Positions 20,503 to 29,740 of a stretch of 64,000 nucleotides of DNA are shown here, piece after piece. Under the pieces are notes generated by a model. It was given only the letters and a program-made list of their open reading frames with translations. It had not been told where the DNA came from and did no database searches. The stretch's first letter is position 1. The number at the start of each line of letters is the position of its first letter. Source of the stretch: Vibrio caribbeanicus ATCC BAA-2122 (lineage in GTDB: Bacteria > Pseudomonadota > Gammaproteobacteria > Enterobacterales > Vibrionaceae); contig NZ_AEIU01000068.1 of NCBI RefSeq assembly GCF_000165125.1, positions 62,001 to 126,000 on the forward strand. Reading direction: 5' to 3'. A program made the translations under genes and the position numbers.

Positions 20503-21171
20503 GTGAGTAATCAAGCTAATACTCTAATGCCAAGAGAAAAATTATTGAAAATGGGGGCCAGCTCGCTCAGTGATGCAGAACTACTGGCCATTTTCCTACG
20601 TACCGGCATTCATAAAATGCCGGTTCTAGAGCTGGCTAACTGCGTACTCGAAGAATTTGGCTCTTTAAGGGCGCTTTTTATGGCTGATCCCACTTCTTTT
20701 TGTCGTCACAGAGGATTAGGTTTAACCAAGTATGCTCAGCTACAAGCTTCATTAGAAGTGACGAGAAGATATTTATTAGAGCAGCTCAAGGCAAAGGACA
20801 TATTGACTAGCCCAGAACAAACAAAGCTGTTTCTCACTGATTTATTGAGAGATAAGCCACGAGAGGAGTTTGCGGTCATTTTTTTGGACTCTCAACACAG
20901 AGTACTCAGTTGTGAGTCGCTTTTTTTTGGTACGATTGATTGTGCATCTGTGTATCCAAGAGAAGTGGTGAAAAGATCATTAGAGATGAATGCTGCCGCG
21001 ATTATACTTGCGCATAATCATCCATCTGGGGTTGCAGAACCAAGTCAAAGTGACCGAAGAATTACCCGCAAAATTGTTGATGCTATGGGGTTGGTTGATA
21101 TTCGAGTGCTCGATCATTTTGTGGTTGGTGATGGTGAGTTCGTTTCGTTCGCAGAACGTGGTTGGATTTAA
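20503..21171 (+). CDS. radC: RadC-family JAB1/MPN protein
   Basis: RadC/YeeS family protein with a helix-hairpin-helix-like N-terminal half ([27 protein letters not shown]) and a JAMM metalloprotease-like fold in the C-terminal half: HNHPSG ... D. Despite its name, the family's molecular function is unsettled. I place the start at GTG 20503, 5 bases after a GGGGG tract (222 residues); GTG 20497 and TTG 20491 are in-frame alternatives. The end VSFAERGWI matches E. coli RadC. A 7- to 8-base inverted repeat overlaps its stop (21170-21193). Confidence 0.92.
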   Translation: MSNQANTLMPREKLLKMGASSLSDAELLAIFLRTGIHKMPVLELANCVLEEFGSLRALFMADPTSFCRHRGLGLTKYAQLQASLEVTRRYLLEQLKAKDILTSPEQTKLFLTDLLRDKPREEFAVIFLDSQHRVLSCESLFFGTIDCASVYPREVVKRSLEMNAAAIILAHNHPSGVAEPSQSDRRITRKIVDAMGLVDIRVLDHFVVGDGEFVSFAERGWI

Positions 21172-21290
21172 CTCACATTTCTAGTTGTGAGTTTGCTGAT
21201 TTCTGCTACAATCGCCCAACATTTTTTGTACTTAAATCAGCTCTAATTAAAAAAGATCACGAAAACCCGTAAAAAGGATCTGTTCGGGTC

Positions 21291-21319
21291 TTGAGCAATG
21301 CTAATCAAGTTAGTATAAT
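21291..21319 (+). promoter_or_regulatory. sigma-70 promoter of rpmB-rpmG
   Basis: TTGAGC and a consensus TATAAT separated by exactly 17 bases, about 127 bases upstream of the rpmB start. A second, weaker pair (TTGTGA, 16 bases, TACAAT at 21185-21212) lies further upstream. The leader between promoter and rpmB contains short inverted repeats. Confidence 0.7.
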
Positions 21320-21445
21320 GCGCGACCTTTGATAGCCTTGTATGGGTTTCCATAACGGTACAAAACCTCCCACTTCTGCTAAAGAAACGAGAGGTTCGGC
21401 CACCAAGGTTGATATCGAGCTGAAACGATTTTGGAGAAGACATTC

Positions 21446-21682
21446 ATGTCACGAGTATGCCAAGTAACTGGTAAGCGTCCAGTAACGGGTAACAACCGTT
21501 CACACGCACGTAATGCTACTAAACGTCGTTTTCTGCCGAACCTACAAACTCATCGTTTCTGGGTAGAGAGCGAAAAACGTTTTGTTAAACTACGCCTATC
21601 TGCAAAAGGTATGCGTATCATCGACAAGAAGGGCATTGATGCTGTTCTTGCTGACATTCGCGCAAACGGCGAAAACGTTTAA
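21446..21682 (+). CDS. rpmB: 50S ribosomal protein L28
   Basis: Large-subunit ribosomal protein, 78 residues, [21 protein letters not shown] through to the C-terminal [17 protein letters not shown] lies upstream of the ATG at 21446. A frame extension five codons upstream begins at a TTG inside that ribosome binding site and is not used. It is followed after 13 bases by rpmG, as in other gammaproteobacteria, and both probably share the promoter at 21291. Confidence 0.97.
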   Translation: MSRVCQVTGKRPVTGNNRSHARNATKRRFLPNLQTHRFWVESEKRFVKLRLSAKGMRIIDKKGIDAVLADIRANGENV

Positions 21683-21695
21683 GAGGAAATAGGCA

Positions 21696-21866
21696 ATGGC
21701 AAAGAAAGGCGTTCGTGAGAAAATCCGTCTAGTATCTTCTGCAGGTACAGGCCACTTCTACACAACTGATAAGAACAAGCGTAACATGCCAGGAAAATTT
21801 GAGATCAAGAAATTTGATCCAGTTGTTCGTCAGCATGTTATGTACAAAGAAGCAAAAATTAAGTAA
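21696..21866 (+). CDS. rpmG: 50S ribosomal protein L33
   Basis: Large-subunit ribosomal protein of 56 residues ([20 protein letters not shown] ... VMYKEAKIK). AGAGGAAAT precedes the ATG. The protein lacks the paired CxxC zinc-ribbon cysteines found in some L33 forms, so it is the zinc-independent type. It is the second gene of the rpmB-rpmG operon and is followed by a clear terminator. Confidence 0.97.
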
Positions 21867-21914
21867 TTAGTTTTTCTTTTTTGTTACCTCTATTTAGATA
21901 GAAGTTAAAAATTT

Positions 21915-21947
21915 AAACCCAACTTCAGTAATGTCGTTGGGTTTTTT
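21915..21947 (+). terminator. rho-independent terminator of rpmB-rpmG
   Basis: Inverted repeat AAACCCAAC / GTTGGGTTT with a loop of about 12-15 bases, running into a T6 tract, 49 bases after the rpmG stop. Confidence 0.85.
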
Positions 21948-21994
21948 CTTTTCTGCGATTTATACTCGAGTTAGAACTGAATATGGGGTCTACT

Positions 21995-22477
21995 ATGCGA
22001 GTCTCACCAAAGCGGCGCAGACGTTGGAACAACATTCTGATTTTGGGTGTGATTGCTTTTATCGCTTTGCTTAATCTGCCGACCGTGATTAAAACCTACT
22101 TAATTGAAGATACAGAAGTATCCAGTGCCCATCCCTATTTACTTAATCCGCATGCCAATCTTCAAGCGCTTCACTTTACTGATTGGTCGTTAGAGCACAT
22201 TCAAGGGCAATGGCAAAGCAGCGTTGTGCTTGAAGTTGATGAACAAGAACTCGTGCATCGATGGGTTAGCCTAGCTGGGACAGAAGTCTCACAAGAGAAA
22301 TTCAACATGCTTAAGAGCCAGCTGGGTATGCCTCGTACCATTGAGATATGGTATGCGGACCAGAGCGAGCCCCAAAGAGTCACTTATTATCAAACCACAA
22401 ACTTTTGGCTGTTAAAGAATTGGCAAGACAAGTGGATAGCAATTTCGCTTGAACCTCGTTATCTTATGCCCAAGTAG
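21995..22477 (+). CDS. conserved hypothetical protein with one N-terminal membrane helix
   Basis: 160-residue protein with a basic N-terminus (RVSPKRRRRWNN), one transmembrane or signal-anchor segment (ILILGVIAFIALLNLPTVI) and a soluble, presumably periplasmic, domain of about 125 residues. I do not recognise a family. The start at ATG 21995 has GGGG 6 bases upstream; ATG 21983 is an in-frame alternative. V. cholerae has a hypothetical gene in the same place between rpmG and mutM, so it looks like a Vibrio core gene of unknown function. It ends 26 bases before mutM and may be co-transcribed with it. Confidence 0.8.
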   Translation: MRVSPKRRRRWNNILILGVIAFIALLNLPTVIKTYLIEDTEVSSAHPYLLNPHANLQALHFTDWSLEHIQGQWQSSVVLEVDEQELVHRWVSLAGTEVSQEKFNMLKSQLGMPRTIEIWYADQSEPQRVTYYQTTNFWLLKNWQDKWIAISLEPRYLMPK

Positions 22478-22503
22478 CAAATCATAAGTAATAGGAAGTC
22501 TTG

Positions 22504-23306
22504 ATGCCTGAGTTACCAGAAGTGGAAGTCAGCCGAATGGGGATATCTCCCCATCTAGTTGGAGAAAAGGTTGTTAAGGTCACGGTGAGAACACCAAAGC
22601 TGAGATGGGACATTCCAACTGAACTCAAAGAAATGCAAGGGCAAGTCATTCAAAGTATTTCACGTCGAGCTAAGTACTTATTGATCCAGACAAAAGTCGG
22701 CACAGCTATCGTCCATTTGGGAATGTCTGGCTCTTTAAGGGTGTTAGATGCAGAGCTTGCGCCGCAAAAACATGATCACGTCGATGTGAAACTCGCCAAT
22801 GGAAAAGTATTACGTTACAACGATCCTCGTCGATTTGGTGCTTGGCTGTGGAGCGAAGATGGTTGTCACACTGTGCTCAAGACCATGGGGCCAGAACCGC
22901 TGACTGATGATTTTGATGCAGATTATATCAGCGCAAAAGCGGTGTCAAAACGGGTGACGGTAAAGCAATTTATTATGGATAATAAAATCGTTGTGGGTGT
23001 GGGTAATATCTATGCCAATGAATCTTTATTTACCGCGGGTATTTTACCCACGAGAGGAGCGGGTACCCTCTCATTAAATGAATGGCAGAAGCTGGTAAAA
23101 GAAATAAAAAAAGTGCTGAGTACCGCCATTGCTCAGGGAGGCACTACCCTAAAAGACTTTGCTCAAGCGGATGGTAAACCTGGCTATTTTGCTCAAGAGC
23201 TCCAAGTCTATGGAAAAGGGGGACAAGCGTGCCCTTGTTGTGCTCACCCTGTGAAGGAGCAGAAAATCGGTCAAAGAAACACATTTTTTTGCGAGTATTG
23301 TCAGAG

Positions 23307-23310
<4 letters not shown>
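22504..23310 (+). CDS. mutM: formamidopyrimidine-DNA glycosylase
   Basis: Bifunctional glycosylase/AP lyase that removes 8-oxoguanine and FapyG. Starting at ATG 22504 the protein is 268 residues and begins MPELPEVE, so after Met removal the N-terminal proline is the catalytic nucleophile. H2TH-region block: [11 protein letters not shown]. The C-terminal zinc finger is CPCC ... FCEYC. The TTG at 22501 is in frame, but using it would bury the catalytic proline and is rejected. It converges on coaD. Confidence 0.96.
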
Positions 23311-23826
<516 letters not shown>

Positions 23827-23923
23827 TCAGTTTGTCGGTGTTTACTTAGATACTATCAAAAAGGCTCACATTTACCCAATGAAGTCGTTATCATTGCATC
23901 AAAATAAAGATTTGGAAAAGTGA

Positions 23924-24958
23924 ATGAAAAAAATACTGGTTATTAGAAATGATAAGATTGGTGATTTTATGTTGGCTTGGCCAAGTTTTGCCATGCTTAA
24001 AGCATCTCTGCCAGAATGCCACATTACCGCTTTAGTACCAAATTATACTGTGGCATTAGCCCGTCTTTGTCCTTGGATTGATAGTGTGATTACTGATGTC
24101 GGTAAAGACGCAGATAAACGGCATAAAAAACAATTACTAGAGCAAATTCGTAATGAGCATTTTAATGTTTCAATTAATCTATTCTCGACCACTTACAACG
24201 CGAAACTTGTTTGGAAGGGCAATATCCCTTATCGCTTAGCGCCAGCAACGAAACTGGCTCAAGTTTTTTATAACAAACGGATCAAACAAAAACGTTCTCA
24301 GTCGGCTAAACCAGAGTTTGAATACAACCTCGATCTTATTCGGGCGTTTTTAACCGATATTGGTTCAAATATCGTTGAGACCGCAGGACCTTATTTATCG
24401 TTTGAATCAAAGAAACTTGAGCAGCAAAAGAGCAAATTAGCGCAGCAACTGGGATTGGATGTTACCAAGCCTTGGCTTTATGTTCACGCGGGTAGTGGTG
24501 GCTCTGCCAATAACCTGTCATTAGAGCAATATACTTCGCTCGTTTGTGGTTTGGCTGGGGAGTTTGAAGTTGTGCTGACTGCAGGGCCTGGTGAGGAAGA
24601 GAAAGCCGCTGAACTAAAGAAGTTAATGGCTGAGAAGGGACGTAGTTCGGTTCTTTATGATAAGAATGATGGCCTAGTCGATTTTTCATGCTCGATAGCC
24701 TGTGCAGATATGTTTATTGCGGGCTCGACTGGGCCGCTGCACATTGCCGCGGCGATAGACGTGCCAACGGTTGGTTTTTTCCCAAGTAAACGCTCTGCAA
24801 CACCACTGCGCTGGCAACCTATCAATACTCGAGGCAATCATCTGGCGTTTTGCCCACCACCGGCAAAGGATAAAGCGACCCAAGAGGATATGACGCGAGT
24901 AGATATTGATACGGTATTGCAGCAGCTTAAGCCATGGTTCGAGAGCAAATTACGTTAA
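23924..24958 (+). CDS. GT9 heptosyltransferase-family LPS core enzyme
   Basis: Glycosyltransferase family 9 (ADP-heptose:LPS heptosyltransferase) protein, 344 residues, cytoplasmic face of the inner membrane. The N-terminal KKILVIRNDKIGDFMLAWPSF and C-terminal FIAGSTGPLHIAAAIDVPTVGFF are the characteristic GT9 blocks. It is divergent from coaD and faces the GT2 gene. It is not WaaF, which is encoded at 35.6-36.6 kb; it may add heptose I, heptose III or another core residue. The exact acceptor cannot be told. Confidence 0.85.
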   Translation: MKKILVIRNDKIGDFMLAWPSFAMLKASLPECHITALVPNYTVALARLCPWIDSVITDVGKDADKRHKKQLLEQIRNEHFNVSINLFSTTYNAKLVWKGNIPYRLAPATKLAQVFYNKRIKQKRSQSAKPEFEYNLDLIRAFLTDIGSNIVETAGPYLSFESKKLEQQKSKLAQQLGLDVTKPWLYVHAGSGGSANNLSLEQYTSLVCGLAGEFEVVLTAGPGEEEKAAELKKLMAEKGRSSVLYDKNDGLVDFSCSIACADMFIAGSTGPLHIAAAIDVPTVGFFPSKRSATPLRWQPINTRGNHLAFCPPPAKDKATQEDMTRVDIDTVLQQLKPWFESKLR

Positions 24959-24988
24959 AGCAAAAGCGGCTCGATGGTCGCTTTTGCT
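24959..24988. terminator. two-way terminator between convergent GT9 and GT2 genes
   Basis: Perfect 10-base inverted repeat AGCAAAAGCG/CGCTTTTGCT with a 10-base loop in the 31 bases between the two stops. It should serve both directions. Confidence 0.65.
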
Positions 24989-24989
24989 A

Positions 24990-25775
24990 TCAATCTTTAC
25001 TGGGCATCTCCTCTGTCTCACTACGAACCCACAAATCTGCATATTTAACAAACGTTGAGTGAGCCGATAGCAATGATAGTAAGAAGCCTTGTTTACCATC
25101 TAAAAAGCCTGCTTTAACCACGTACATCTTAATAAAGCAGCCTAGCGCGTGAAGAATGCCTTGTGAAATACTGCTTTTTTTGCCTTTTTTTTCACGTTGC
25201 TCTGCCCAAGCTTTGGCATATCCTGCCGATTTAACCAAGTAATGGTGTATATCATTATAGGTAAAGTGGATCAGGTCACCGCTGAGGTTTTTTACTTTCA
25301 TATTTGATGAAACTTCGACTTTTTCATGTACCAATGCATCGTTGTATTGAGTCAGCTTAGTTGGATATAAACGTAACACGCGATCAGGATACCAGCCGCA
25401 ATGACGAATATAGCGGCCAAAAACCCAGCTTAATCGTGACATTTGGTAAATCGTATCGAGGTTGTTTTGGCCAACCGCAGCTAAAATGCTCGACTTAAGC
25501 TCTGGCGTTACTCGCTCATCAGCGTCAAGCCAAAGGAGGTAATCGGATTCGACGTAAGATTGTGCCAGCCTGCGTTGAGGACCAAAACCAGGCCAATCTT
25601 GATTGACAAAAAATTTATCGGTAAAGGTGCGGGCGACCCGCTCGGTTCCATCACTGCTTCCAGAGTCTAGAATAACGATTTCATCCACCCAATCATGGAC
25701 AGTTTCCAAACAAGCTTGAAGGTGCTTTGCTTCGTTTTTAACGATAAGTGCAACGGCAATAGTTGGTTTACTCAC
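24990..25775 (-). CDS. GT2 LPS core glycosyltransferase, WaaE/KdtX-like
   Basis: Family 2 glycosyltransferase of 261 residues: [21 protein letters not shown] at the N-terminus, the acidic metal-binding [12 protein letters not shown] near residue 95, then [15 protein letters not shown] and LVHEKVEV, blocks shared with WaaE/KdtX enzymes that place glucose on heptose I of the inner core. The GTG start overlaps the stop of the upstream GT9 gene by 4 bases (GTGA), so the pair is translationally coupled. The sugar specificity is an inference from family. Confidence 0.83.
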   Translation of the reverse strand: MSKPTIAVALIVKNEAKHLQACLETVHDWVDEIVILDSGSSDGTERVARTFTDKFFVNQDWPGFGPQRRLAQSYVESDYLLWLDADERVTPELKSSILAAVGQNNLDTIYQMSRLSWVFGRYIRHCGWYPDRVLRLYPTKLTQYNDALVHEKVEVSSNMKVKNLSGDLIHFTYNDIHHYLVKSAGYAKAWAEQREKKGKKSSISQGILHALGCFIKMYVVKAGFLDGKQGFLLSLLSAHSTFVKYADLWVRSETEEMPSKD

Positions 25776-26851
25776 TGTGGTTCCTCTGGAGTGGGCGGTT
25801 GTAGTGCTAAGTCAGTGACTATTTTATCAAACATCGAGATAACTTGTTGTGGCCGAATGCGCTGCATCGCATTTTTGTCTTTGACTCGTGCACGCCAGTT
25901 GAGTTCATTTGATGGCTTTCCTGTCTCTGCTTGGATGGCTTCTTCGTAGGCAGAAACTACGTACTGGCGATATTGATATGGTCCAGTTCGCTCAGGGTTG
26001 TGGTGTGCATAGAGGCCAATTACAGGGGTGTTGACCGCATTAGCCATATGTGCAGGACCGGTGTCTGGTGCAATCACAAGCGTTGCTTTATCCAGTAAGG
26101 CGAGCATCTGTTTTAAAGAGCTTTGTCCGACTTGGTTAGACACCTCAATGCTGAGCCGTTGTTCAATTTTTGCAGCTAAGTCAACTTCGATTTGAGCCGG
26201 GCTGCCAGCAAGAATGATATTCCACCCTGCGGTAGCAGCATGCTCAATAAGCTGCGCATAACCTTGTTCTGTCCAGTTTTTGTACGCTTTACTCGCTCCG
26301 GGCACAACAACCAAATTGGGTCTGCTTGAACTGAGGTGTTTCTTTGTCCAGACTAAATCGTCGCTTGAGTAGCTAATGTCCCATGTGGGGGACATATCTT
26401 TAACACCTAGTATTTCACCAAAGGCAAGCAACCCATCCAACACATGCATTGTGTTGGGGGAAGGGACTTTAACATTGGTAAACAAGGTCTGAAAATCTTG
26501 GCTGCGAGTAGAGTCAAAGCCGAGTTTATACTGTGCATTGATTCCCAATGTGGCAATACTGGCTCTTAGCGCGTATTGCATATGCAAAAGTGCGTCAAAC
26601 TTATAGCCCCTCAGGGTTTGCCAAAGCTGTTTGTAACCTGATAAGCCCGATTTCTTGTCAAATATAATCACTTCAACATTATCTAGACCATCAATTAACT
26701 TGGCTTCTAGCGCTCCAGTAATCCAAACGATCCGTGTTTGGGGCCAGTTGCGCAGAATTGCTTGAACGGCTGCAACCGTATTACAGACATCTCCGATGGC
26801 AGACAAACGAAGTATACAGATAGATTTGGGAGGCGAAGTAAACAGAGCCAT
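25772..26851 (-). CDS. GT9 heptosyltransferase-family protein
   Basis: Second GT9 protein of the locus, 359 residues from ATG 26851 ([20 protein letters not shown]); the frame is open 10 codons further to a TTG, but the ATG gives the standard N-terminus. GT9 blocks: [39 protein letters not shown], and [31 protein letters not shown]. The last is close to the WaaC/heptosyltransferase I type, so it may add the first heptose to Kdo. It is coupled to the downstream GT2 gene and divergent from kdkA, with 94 bases between. Confidence 0.84.
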   Translation of the reverse strand: MALFTSPPKSICILRLSAIGDVCNTVAAVQAILRNWPQTRIVWITGALEAKLIDGLDNVEVIIFDKKSGLSGYKQLWQTLRGYKFDALLHMQYALRASIATLGINAQYKLGFDSTRSQDFQTLFTNVKVPSPNTMHVLDGLLAFGEILGVKDMSPTWDISYSSDDLVWTKKHLSSSRPNLVVVPGASKAYKNWTEQGYAQLIEHAATAGWNIILAGSPAQIEVDLAAKIEQRLSIEVSNQVGQSSLKQMLALLDKATLVIAPDTGPAHMANAVNTPVIGLYAHHNPERTGPYQYRQYVVSAYEEAIQAETGKPSNELNWRARVKDKNAMQRIRPQQVISMFDKIVTDLALQPPTPEEPQ

Positions 26852-26945
26852 AACAACGGATTTTTGAACACAGATGTCCAAGATTATGCAGAGAGCGAGA
26901 TTAAATGTAAAATACTAGCGTAATTTTAGTTAGAGACCTCCCTTT

Positions 26946-27647
26946 ATGAATTCCCTAGCCTTAGACAATGAAATGGTTTGGTATGACCCCGAATTAGTAA
27001 GTGCTGATTTGGTTGAGATGTTCGACCCAAGTTACTGGCAAGAAAAACAAAAAGTAACTGGCAGTGCCAATGGACGTGGAACAACATGGTTTGTTGACCT
27101 GGATCATCTAGAGGGAGCCCTGCGCCATTATCGTCGAGGGGGGATGTTGGGTAAGTTAATCCAAGACAGCTATCTTTTTTCTGATTGGGAATCGACACGT
27201 AGTTTTCAAGAGTTTCAGCTCTTAAACATCATGAAGGACGCGGGTCTTCATGTGCCAAGACCGATTGCCGCTCGCGCAGTAAAAAGGGGGCCCTTTTATA
27301 CTGCAGACTTGTTGAGTGAAAAGATTCCTAAGTCACGTGATTTAGTTTCTATCTTACAAGAGGCTCCTCTTCCGGCAGAGATTTATCAAAAAATTGGTCG
27401 AGAGATTAGGAAGATGCATGACCTTCAAGTCAATCATACTGATCTTAATATCCACAATATATTGATCGATGATAATGATAAAATCTGGCTGATTGATTTT
27501 GATAAATGTTATCAGCAGACCGGCGATGGTTGGAAGATAAGCAACCTGGCTAGACTCAAACGCTCTTTTGAAAAAGAATTGCACAAACGAAACATACACT
27601 GGTCCCACGAAGATTGGTGCTATTTAGGGTTCAAGGTAGGCATATGA
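26946..27647 (+). CDS. kdkA: 3-deoxy-D-manno-octulosonic acid kinase KdkA
   Basis: Phosphorylates the single Kdo of the inner core with ATP, as known in Haemophilus and Vibrio, whose cores have one phosphorylated Kdo. It is 233 residues with an ABC1/RIO-like kinase fold: GRGTTWFVDLDHLEGALRHYRRGG, catalytic loop HTDLNIHNILIDDND and metal-binding LIDFDKC. The C-terminus (WCYLGFKVGI) is close in length to Haemophilus KdkA. Its stop overlaps a further ATG (ATGA at 27644) that opens only 14 codons; see the next entry. Confidence 0.92.
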   Translation: MNSLALDNEMVWYDPELVSADLVEMFDPSYWQEKQKVTGSANGRGTTWFVDLDHLEGALRHYRRGGMLGKLIQDSYLFSDWESTRSFQEFQLLNIMKDAGLHVPRPIAARAVKRGPFYTADLLSEKIPKSRDLVSILQEAPLPAEIYQKIGREIRKMHDLQVNHTDLNIHNILIDDNDKIWLIDFDKCYQQTGDGWKISNLARLKRSFEKELHKRNIHWSHEDWCYLGFKVGI

Positions 27648-28078
27648 AAATTTTTAAAAGCGATCGAGTGCGGGATTTTCTCGGTTAACAATTTTATATC
27701 AGAGACCTATTTACATGGTATCCCGAGTGTTGGCATCCATGCCTTACGCAATTTATGCTCCCAACGATATAGAGGGTACAATTCAAGGCAAGTTAACCTA
27801 ACTAACGTGCCTTTAATTTTTAAAGCTACGCGAGAGCAGCATCGATTCTATCGGTTCCTGGGAAATGTCTTTCTGGAATCGGAAAATGCTGAGGCAACTC
27901 AAAAAATAAGTTACGAGCATTAATTTATCGATAGAAGATTATTGTCAAGATTCTGTTTTGAATGGTCATAAGTTTGTAAGTAAATCCTTGGGTAACATCA
28001 AATTTTTCAGCATTTTTTATGGTTATTTGTTACCGATGGTTATAATGGCGTGCCTTAGAGGTCCTATTTTAAAATACC
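27644..28078 (+). pseudogene. probable remnant of a gene once coupled to kdkA
   Basis: About 430 bases without an intact gene. An ATG overlaps the kdkA stop by ATGA and reads MKIFKSDRVRDFLG before a stop at 27686. From 27687 a +1-shifted frame stays open for about 80 codons to about 27925 and reads like protein (for instance LHGIPSVGIHALRNL and FKATREQHRFYRFLG) without a start. I cannot name the family. This pattern suits a decayed downstream gene, perhaps a glycosyltransferase or core-modifying enzyme, but a chance open frame is possible. The remainder up to the WavE gene is AT-rich with no recognisable feature. Confidence 0.4.
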
Positions 28079-29017
28079 ATGAATTTCGAAGATATAACTT
28101 TTGTGACACAAGGCCCAGTACACCCGACTATCACAAAACGCTCAATTTCAGCAATTAGAGAAATATTTCCAGGAAGTAAAGTGATTCTCTCAACTTGGGA
28201 AGGGCAAGATGTCTGTGGTATTGACGCTGACGAGATTATATTTAATAAGGATCCTAGTTCATCGATCTTCGTTTATAGCAAGAAGAATGAAGCGATTAAA
28301 GTGAATATTAATCGCCAGATTACCTCTAGTTATCAGGGCCTGAAGGCAGTTAAAACTAAATATGCGGCCAAGTTAAGAACTGACAACATTCTCTTCAACA
28401 CCAATATCATCAAGATTTTTGGTCAATATCCAAGACGTGACGAACAATTTTCATTTCTCAATCAGAGATTAGTGTGCTCTAACTGTTTTGCAAAAGAGTT
28501 TGAACGTGGCCTCCCAATTCCTTACTTCTATTCAGATTTGTTTCAATTCGGTGAGACAGAGGACCTTTTGAAAGTATGGAGCATCGATCACTTTCCGGAC
28601 TATGAGTACAGAGAGGCTTTTTGTGGAAAAAAACAGCATGAACATTACCCTAGAGACAGTATTCATGTTGAACAGAAGATTTGGAGCAATTTTGTCAACC
28701 AGTTCATTCCAGCCAAACTGGTTGATGAGCATGGCTGTAAGCGTGACATAAAGAACTCACGTAACATCATGATTAACAATTTAATTGTTGTTGACGCCGA
28801 TATTCTTGGATTACAACTACCAGAGCGTTTGCAACAGAATAATGGTTACCCTTATGAATACCACACTTATCAACGATGGCAATGGCAGTATGAAAAGGCG
28901 TATGGAGAGTGTTTAGGTGTTCCCTTCGCATACAAGATAAAGTGGTCTTTTGCGATGTCGTGGAAATGGCTACGCAAAGGGATACGCCTAAAAATTCGAA
29001 AGGCACTAAAAAGATAA
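28079..29017 (+). CDS. WavE-family LPS core biosynthesis protein (copy 1)
   Basis: 312-residue protein of the WavE family, named from the V. cholerae LPS core (wav) cluster. Recognised by DITFVTQGPV at the N-terminus, VILSTWEGQD, the AVKTKYAAKLRTDN block near residue 100, and DLFQFGETEDLLKVW. The fold resembles glycosyltransferases, but the biochemical reaction is not established to my knowledge. No good ribosome binding site lies before the ATG, and an in-frame stop just upstream fixes the start. It converges on the O-acetyltransferase gene. A second WavE gene sits 700 bases away in inverted orientation. Confidence 0.85.
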   Translation: MNFEDITFVTQGPVHPTITKRSISAIREIFPGSKVILSTWEGQDVCGIDADEIIFNKDPSSSIFVYSKKNEAIKVNINRQITSSYQGLKAVKTKYAAKLRTDNILFNTNIIKIFGQYPRRDEQFSFLNQRLVCSNCFAKEFERGLPIPYFYSDLFQFGETEDLLKVWSIDHFPDYEYREAFCGKKQHEHYPRDSIHVEQKIWSNFVNQFIPAKLVDEHGCKRDIKNSRNIMINNLIVVDADILGLQLPERLQQNNGYPYEYHTYQRWQWQYEKAYGECLGVPFAYKIKWSFAMSWKWLRKGIRLKIRKALKR

Positions 29018-29028
29018 ACAAAGCATAA

Positions 29029-29730
29029 CTAGAGAGTAATATTTCTGGCCTTGAACGTAGCAATTTCTTTATTGCTAACTTTTGTATATAGCGACTCTAA
29101 AAAGTCTGCAGCACTATTTTCAAAACAAAGACCTGAAAAGTCTAAATATGAATATTGCCACCATTTAAACTCTACAAGCTTTTTGATAAGTTCTTTGTCA
29201 AATCGGTAGCGAATAATTTTAGCTGGTACACCTCCAACAATGGTATAAGGGGGAACGTCTTTGGTTACTACTGCGTTAGCCGCGATGATGGCGCCATCTG
29301 AGATGGTAATTCCTGGTTTCAGGGTGACATTTTGGCCTATCCAAACATCATTACCAATGTTTAGCTTGCTGGCTTCAATTGAAGCAAAGGTCTCGATTCT
29401 TCCTTCGTTAACGCCGAAGAGGTCACAATATGTGACTGGACTAGCCGTGATTCTCTCGAAAGGATGTTGAAATCCAAGTATTTCTAAGCCCTTTGCTATT
29501 GATGTATATCTTCCAACTGTTGCATAGTTTGGCAAAACTGAGTGAGAGTAGGAAAAGCTGCCCATGCTCCAGATGTACTTAGACTTTGGATAAATACAGG
29601 ATTCTTCGATTACTATCGGTTGTTCACAGGCAGATACTTTTCCCCAATAATGGCGGGGAGATAATGAGATGTTAAGGTTTTTAAGTTGTCTTCTTTGTTG
29701 AAATGAGAGAAAAAATTTTCTGTTATGCAT
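29029..29730 (-). CDS. hexapeptide-repeat O-acetyltransferase, CatB-like
   Basis: Left-handed beta-helix acyltransferase of 233 residues, likely cytoplasmic, using acetyl-CoA. The C-terminal half carries the hexapeptide repeats and the CatB/Vat-type block IGNDVWIGQNVTLKPGITISDGAIIAANAVVTKDVPPYTIVGG (positions about 130-175), with the family histidine in LGFQHPFERIT. I chose ATG 29730 with AAGG 8 bases upstream, 10 bases after the WavE copy 2 stop; an in-frame TTG at 29748 is less likely. Being embedded in the core cassette, it probably acetylates a core sugar or its precursor (inference). Confidence 0.85.
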   Translation of the reverse strand: MHNRKFFLSFQQRRQLKNLNISLSPRHYWGKVSACEQPIVIEESCIYPKSKYIWSMGSFSYSHSVLPNYATVGRYTSIAKGLEILGFQHPFERITASPVTYCDLFGVNEGRIETFASIEASKLNIGNDVWIGQNVTLKPGITISDGAIIAANAVVTKDVPPYTIVGGVPAKIIRYRFDKELIKKLVEFKWWQYSYLDFSGLCFENSAADFLESLYTKVSNKEIATFKARNITL

Positions 29731-29740
29731 GTACCTAGCC

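Noticed and set aside
20314-20514. 66-codon minus-strand frame between coaBC and radC
   Set aside because: Overlaps the radC start, no protein-like features; more likely promoter region.
27958-28158. 66-codon frame overlapping the start of WavE copy 1
   Set aside because: Starts at TTG without a ribosome binding site and runs into the WavE gene in the wrong frame; reads as chance.
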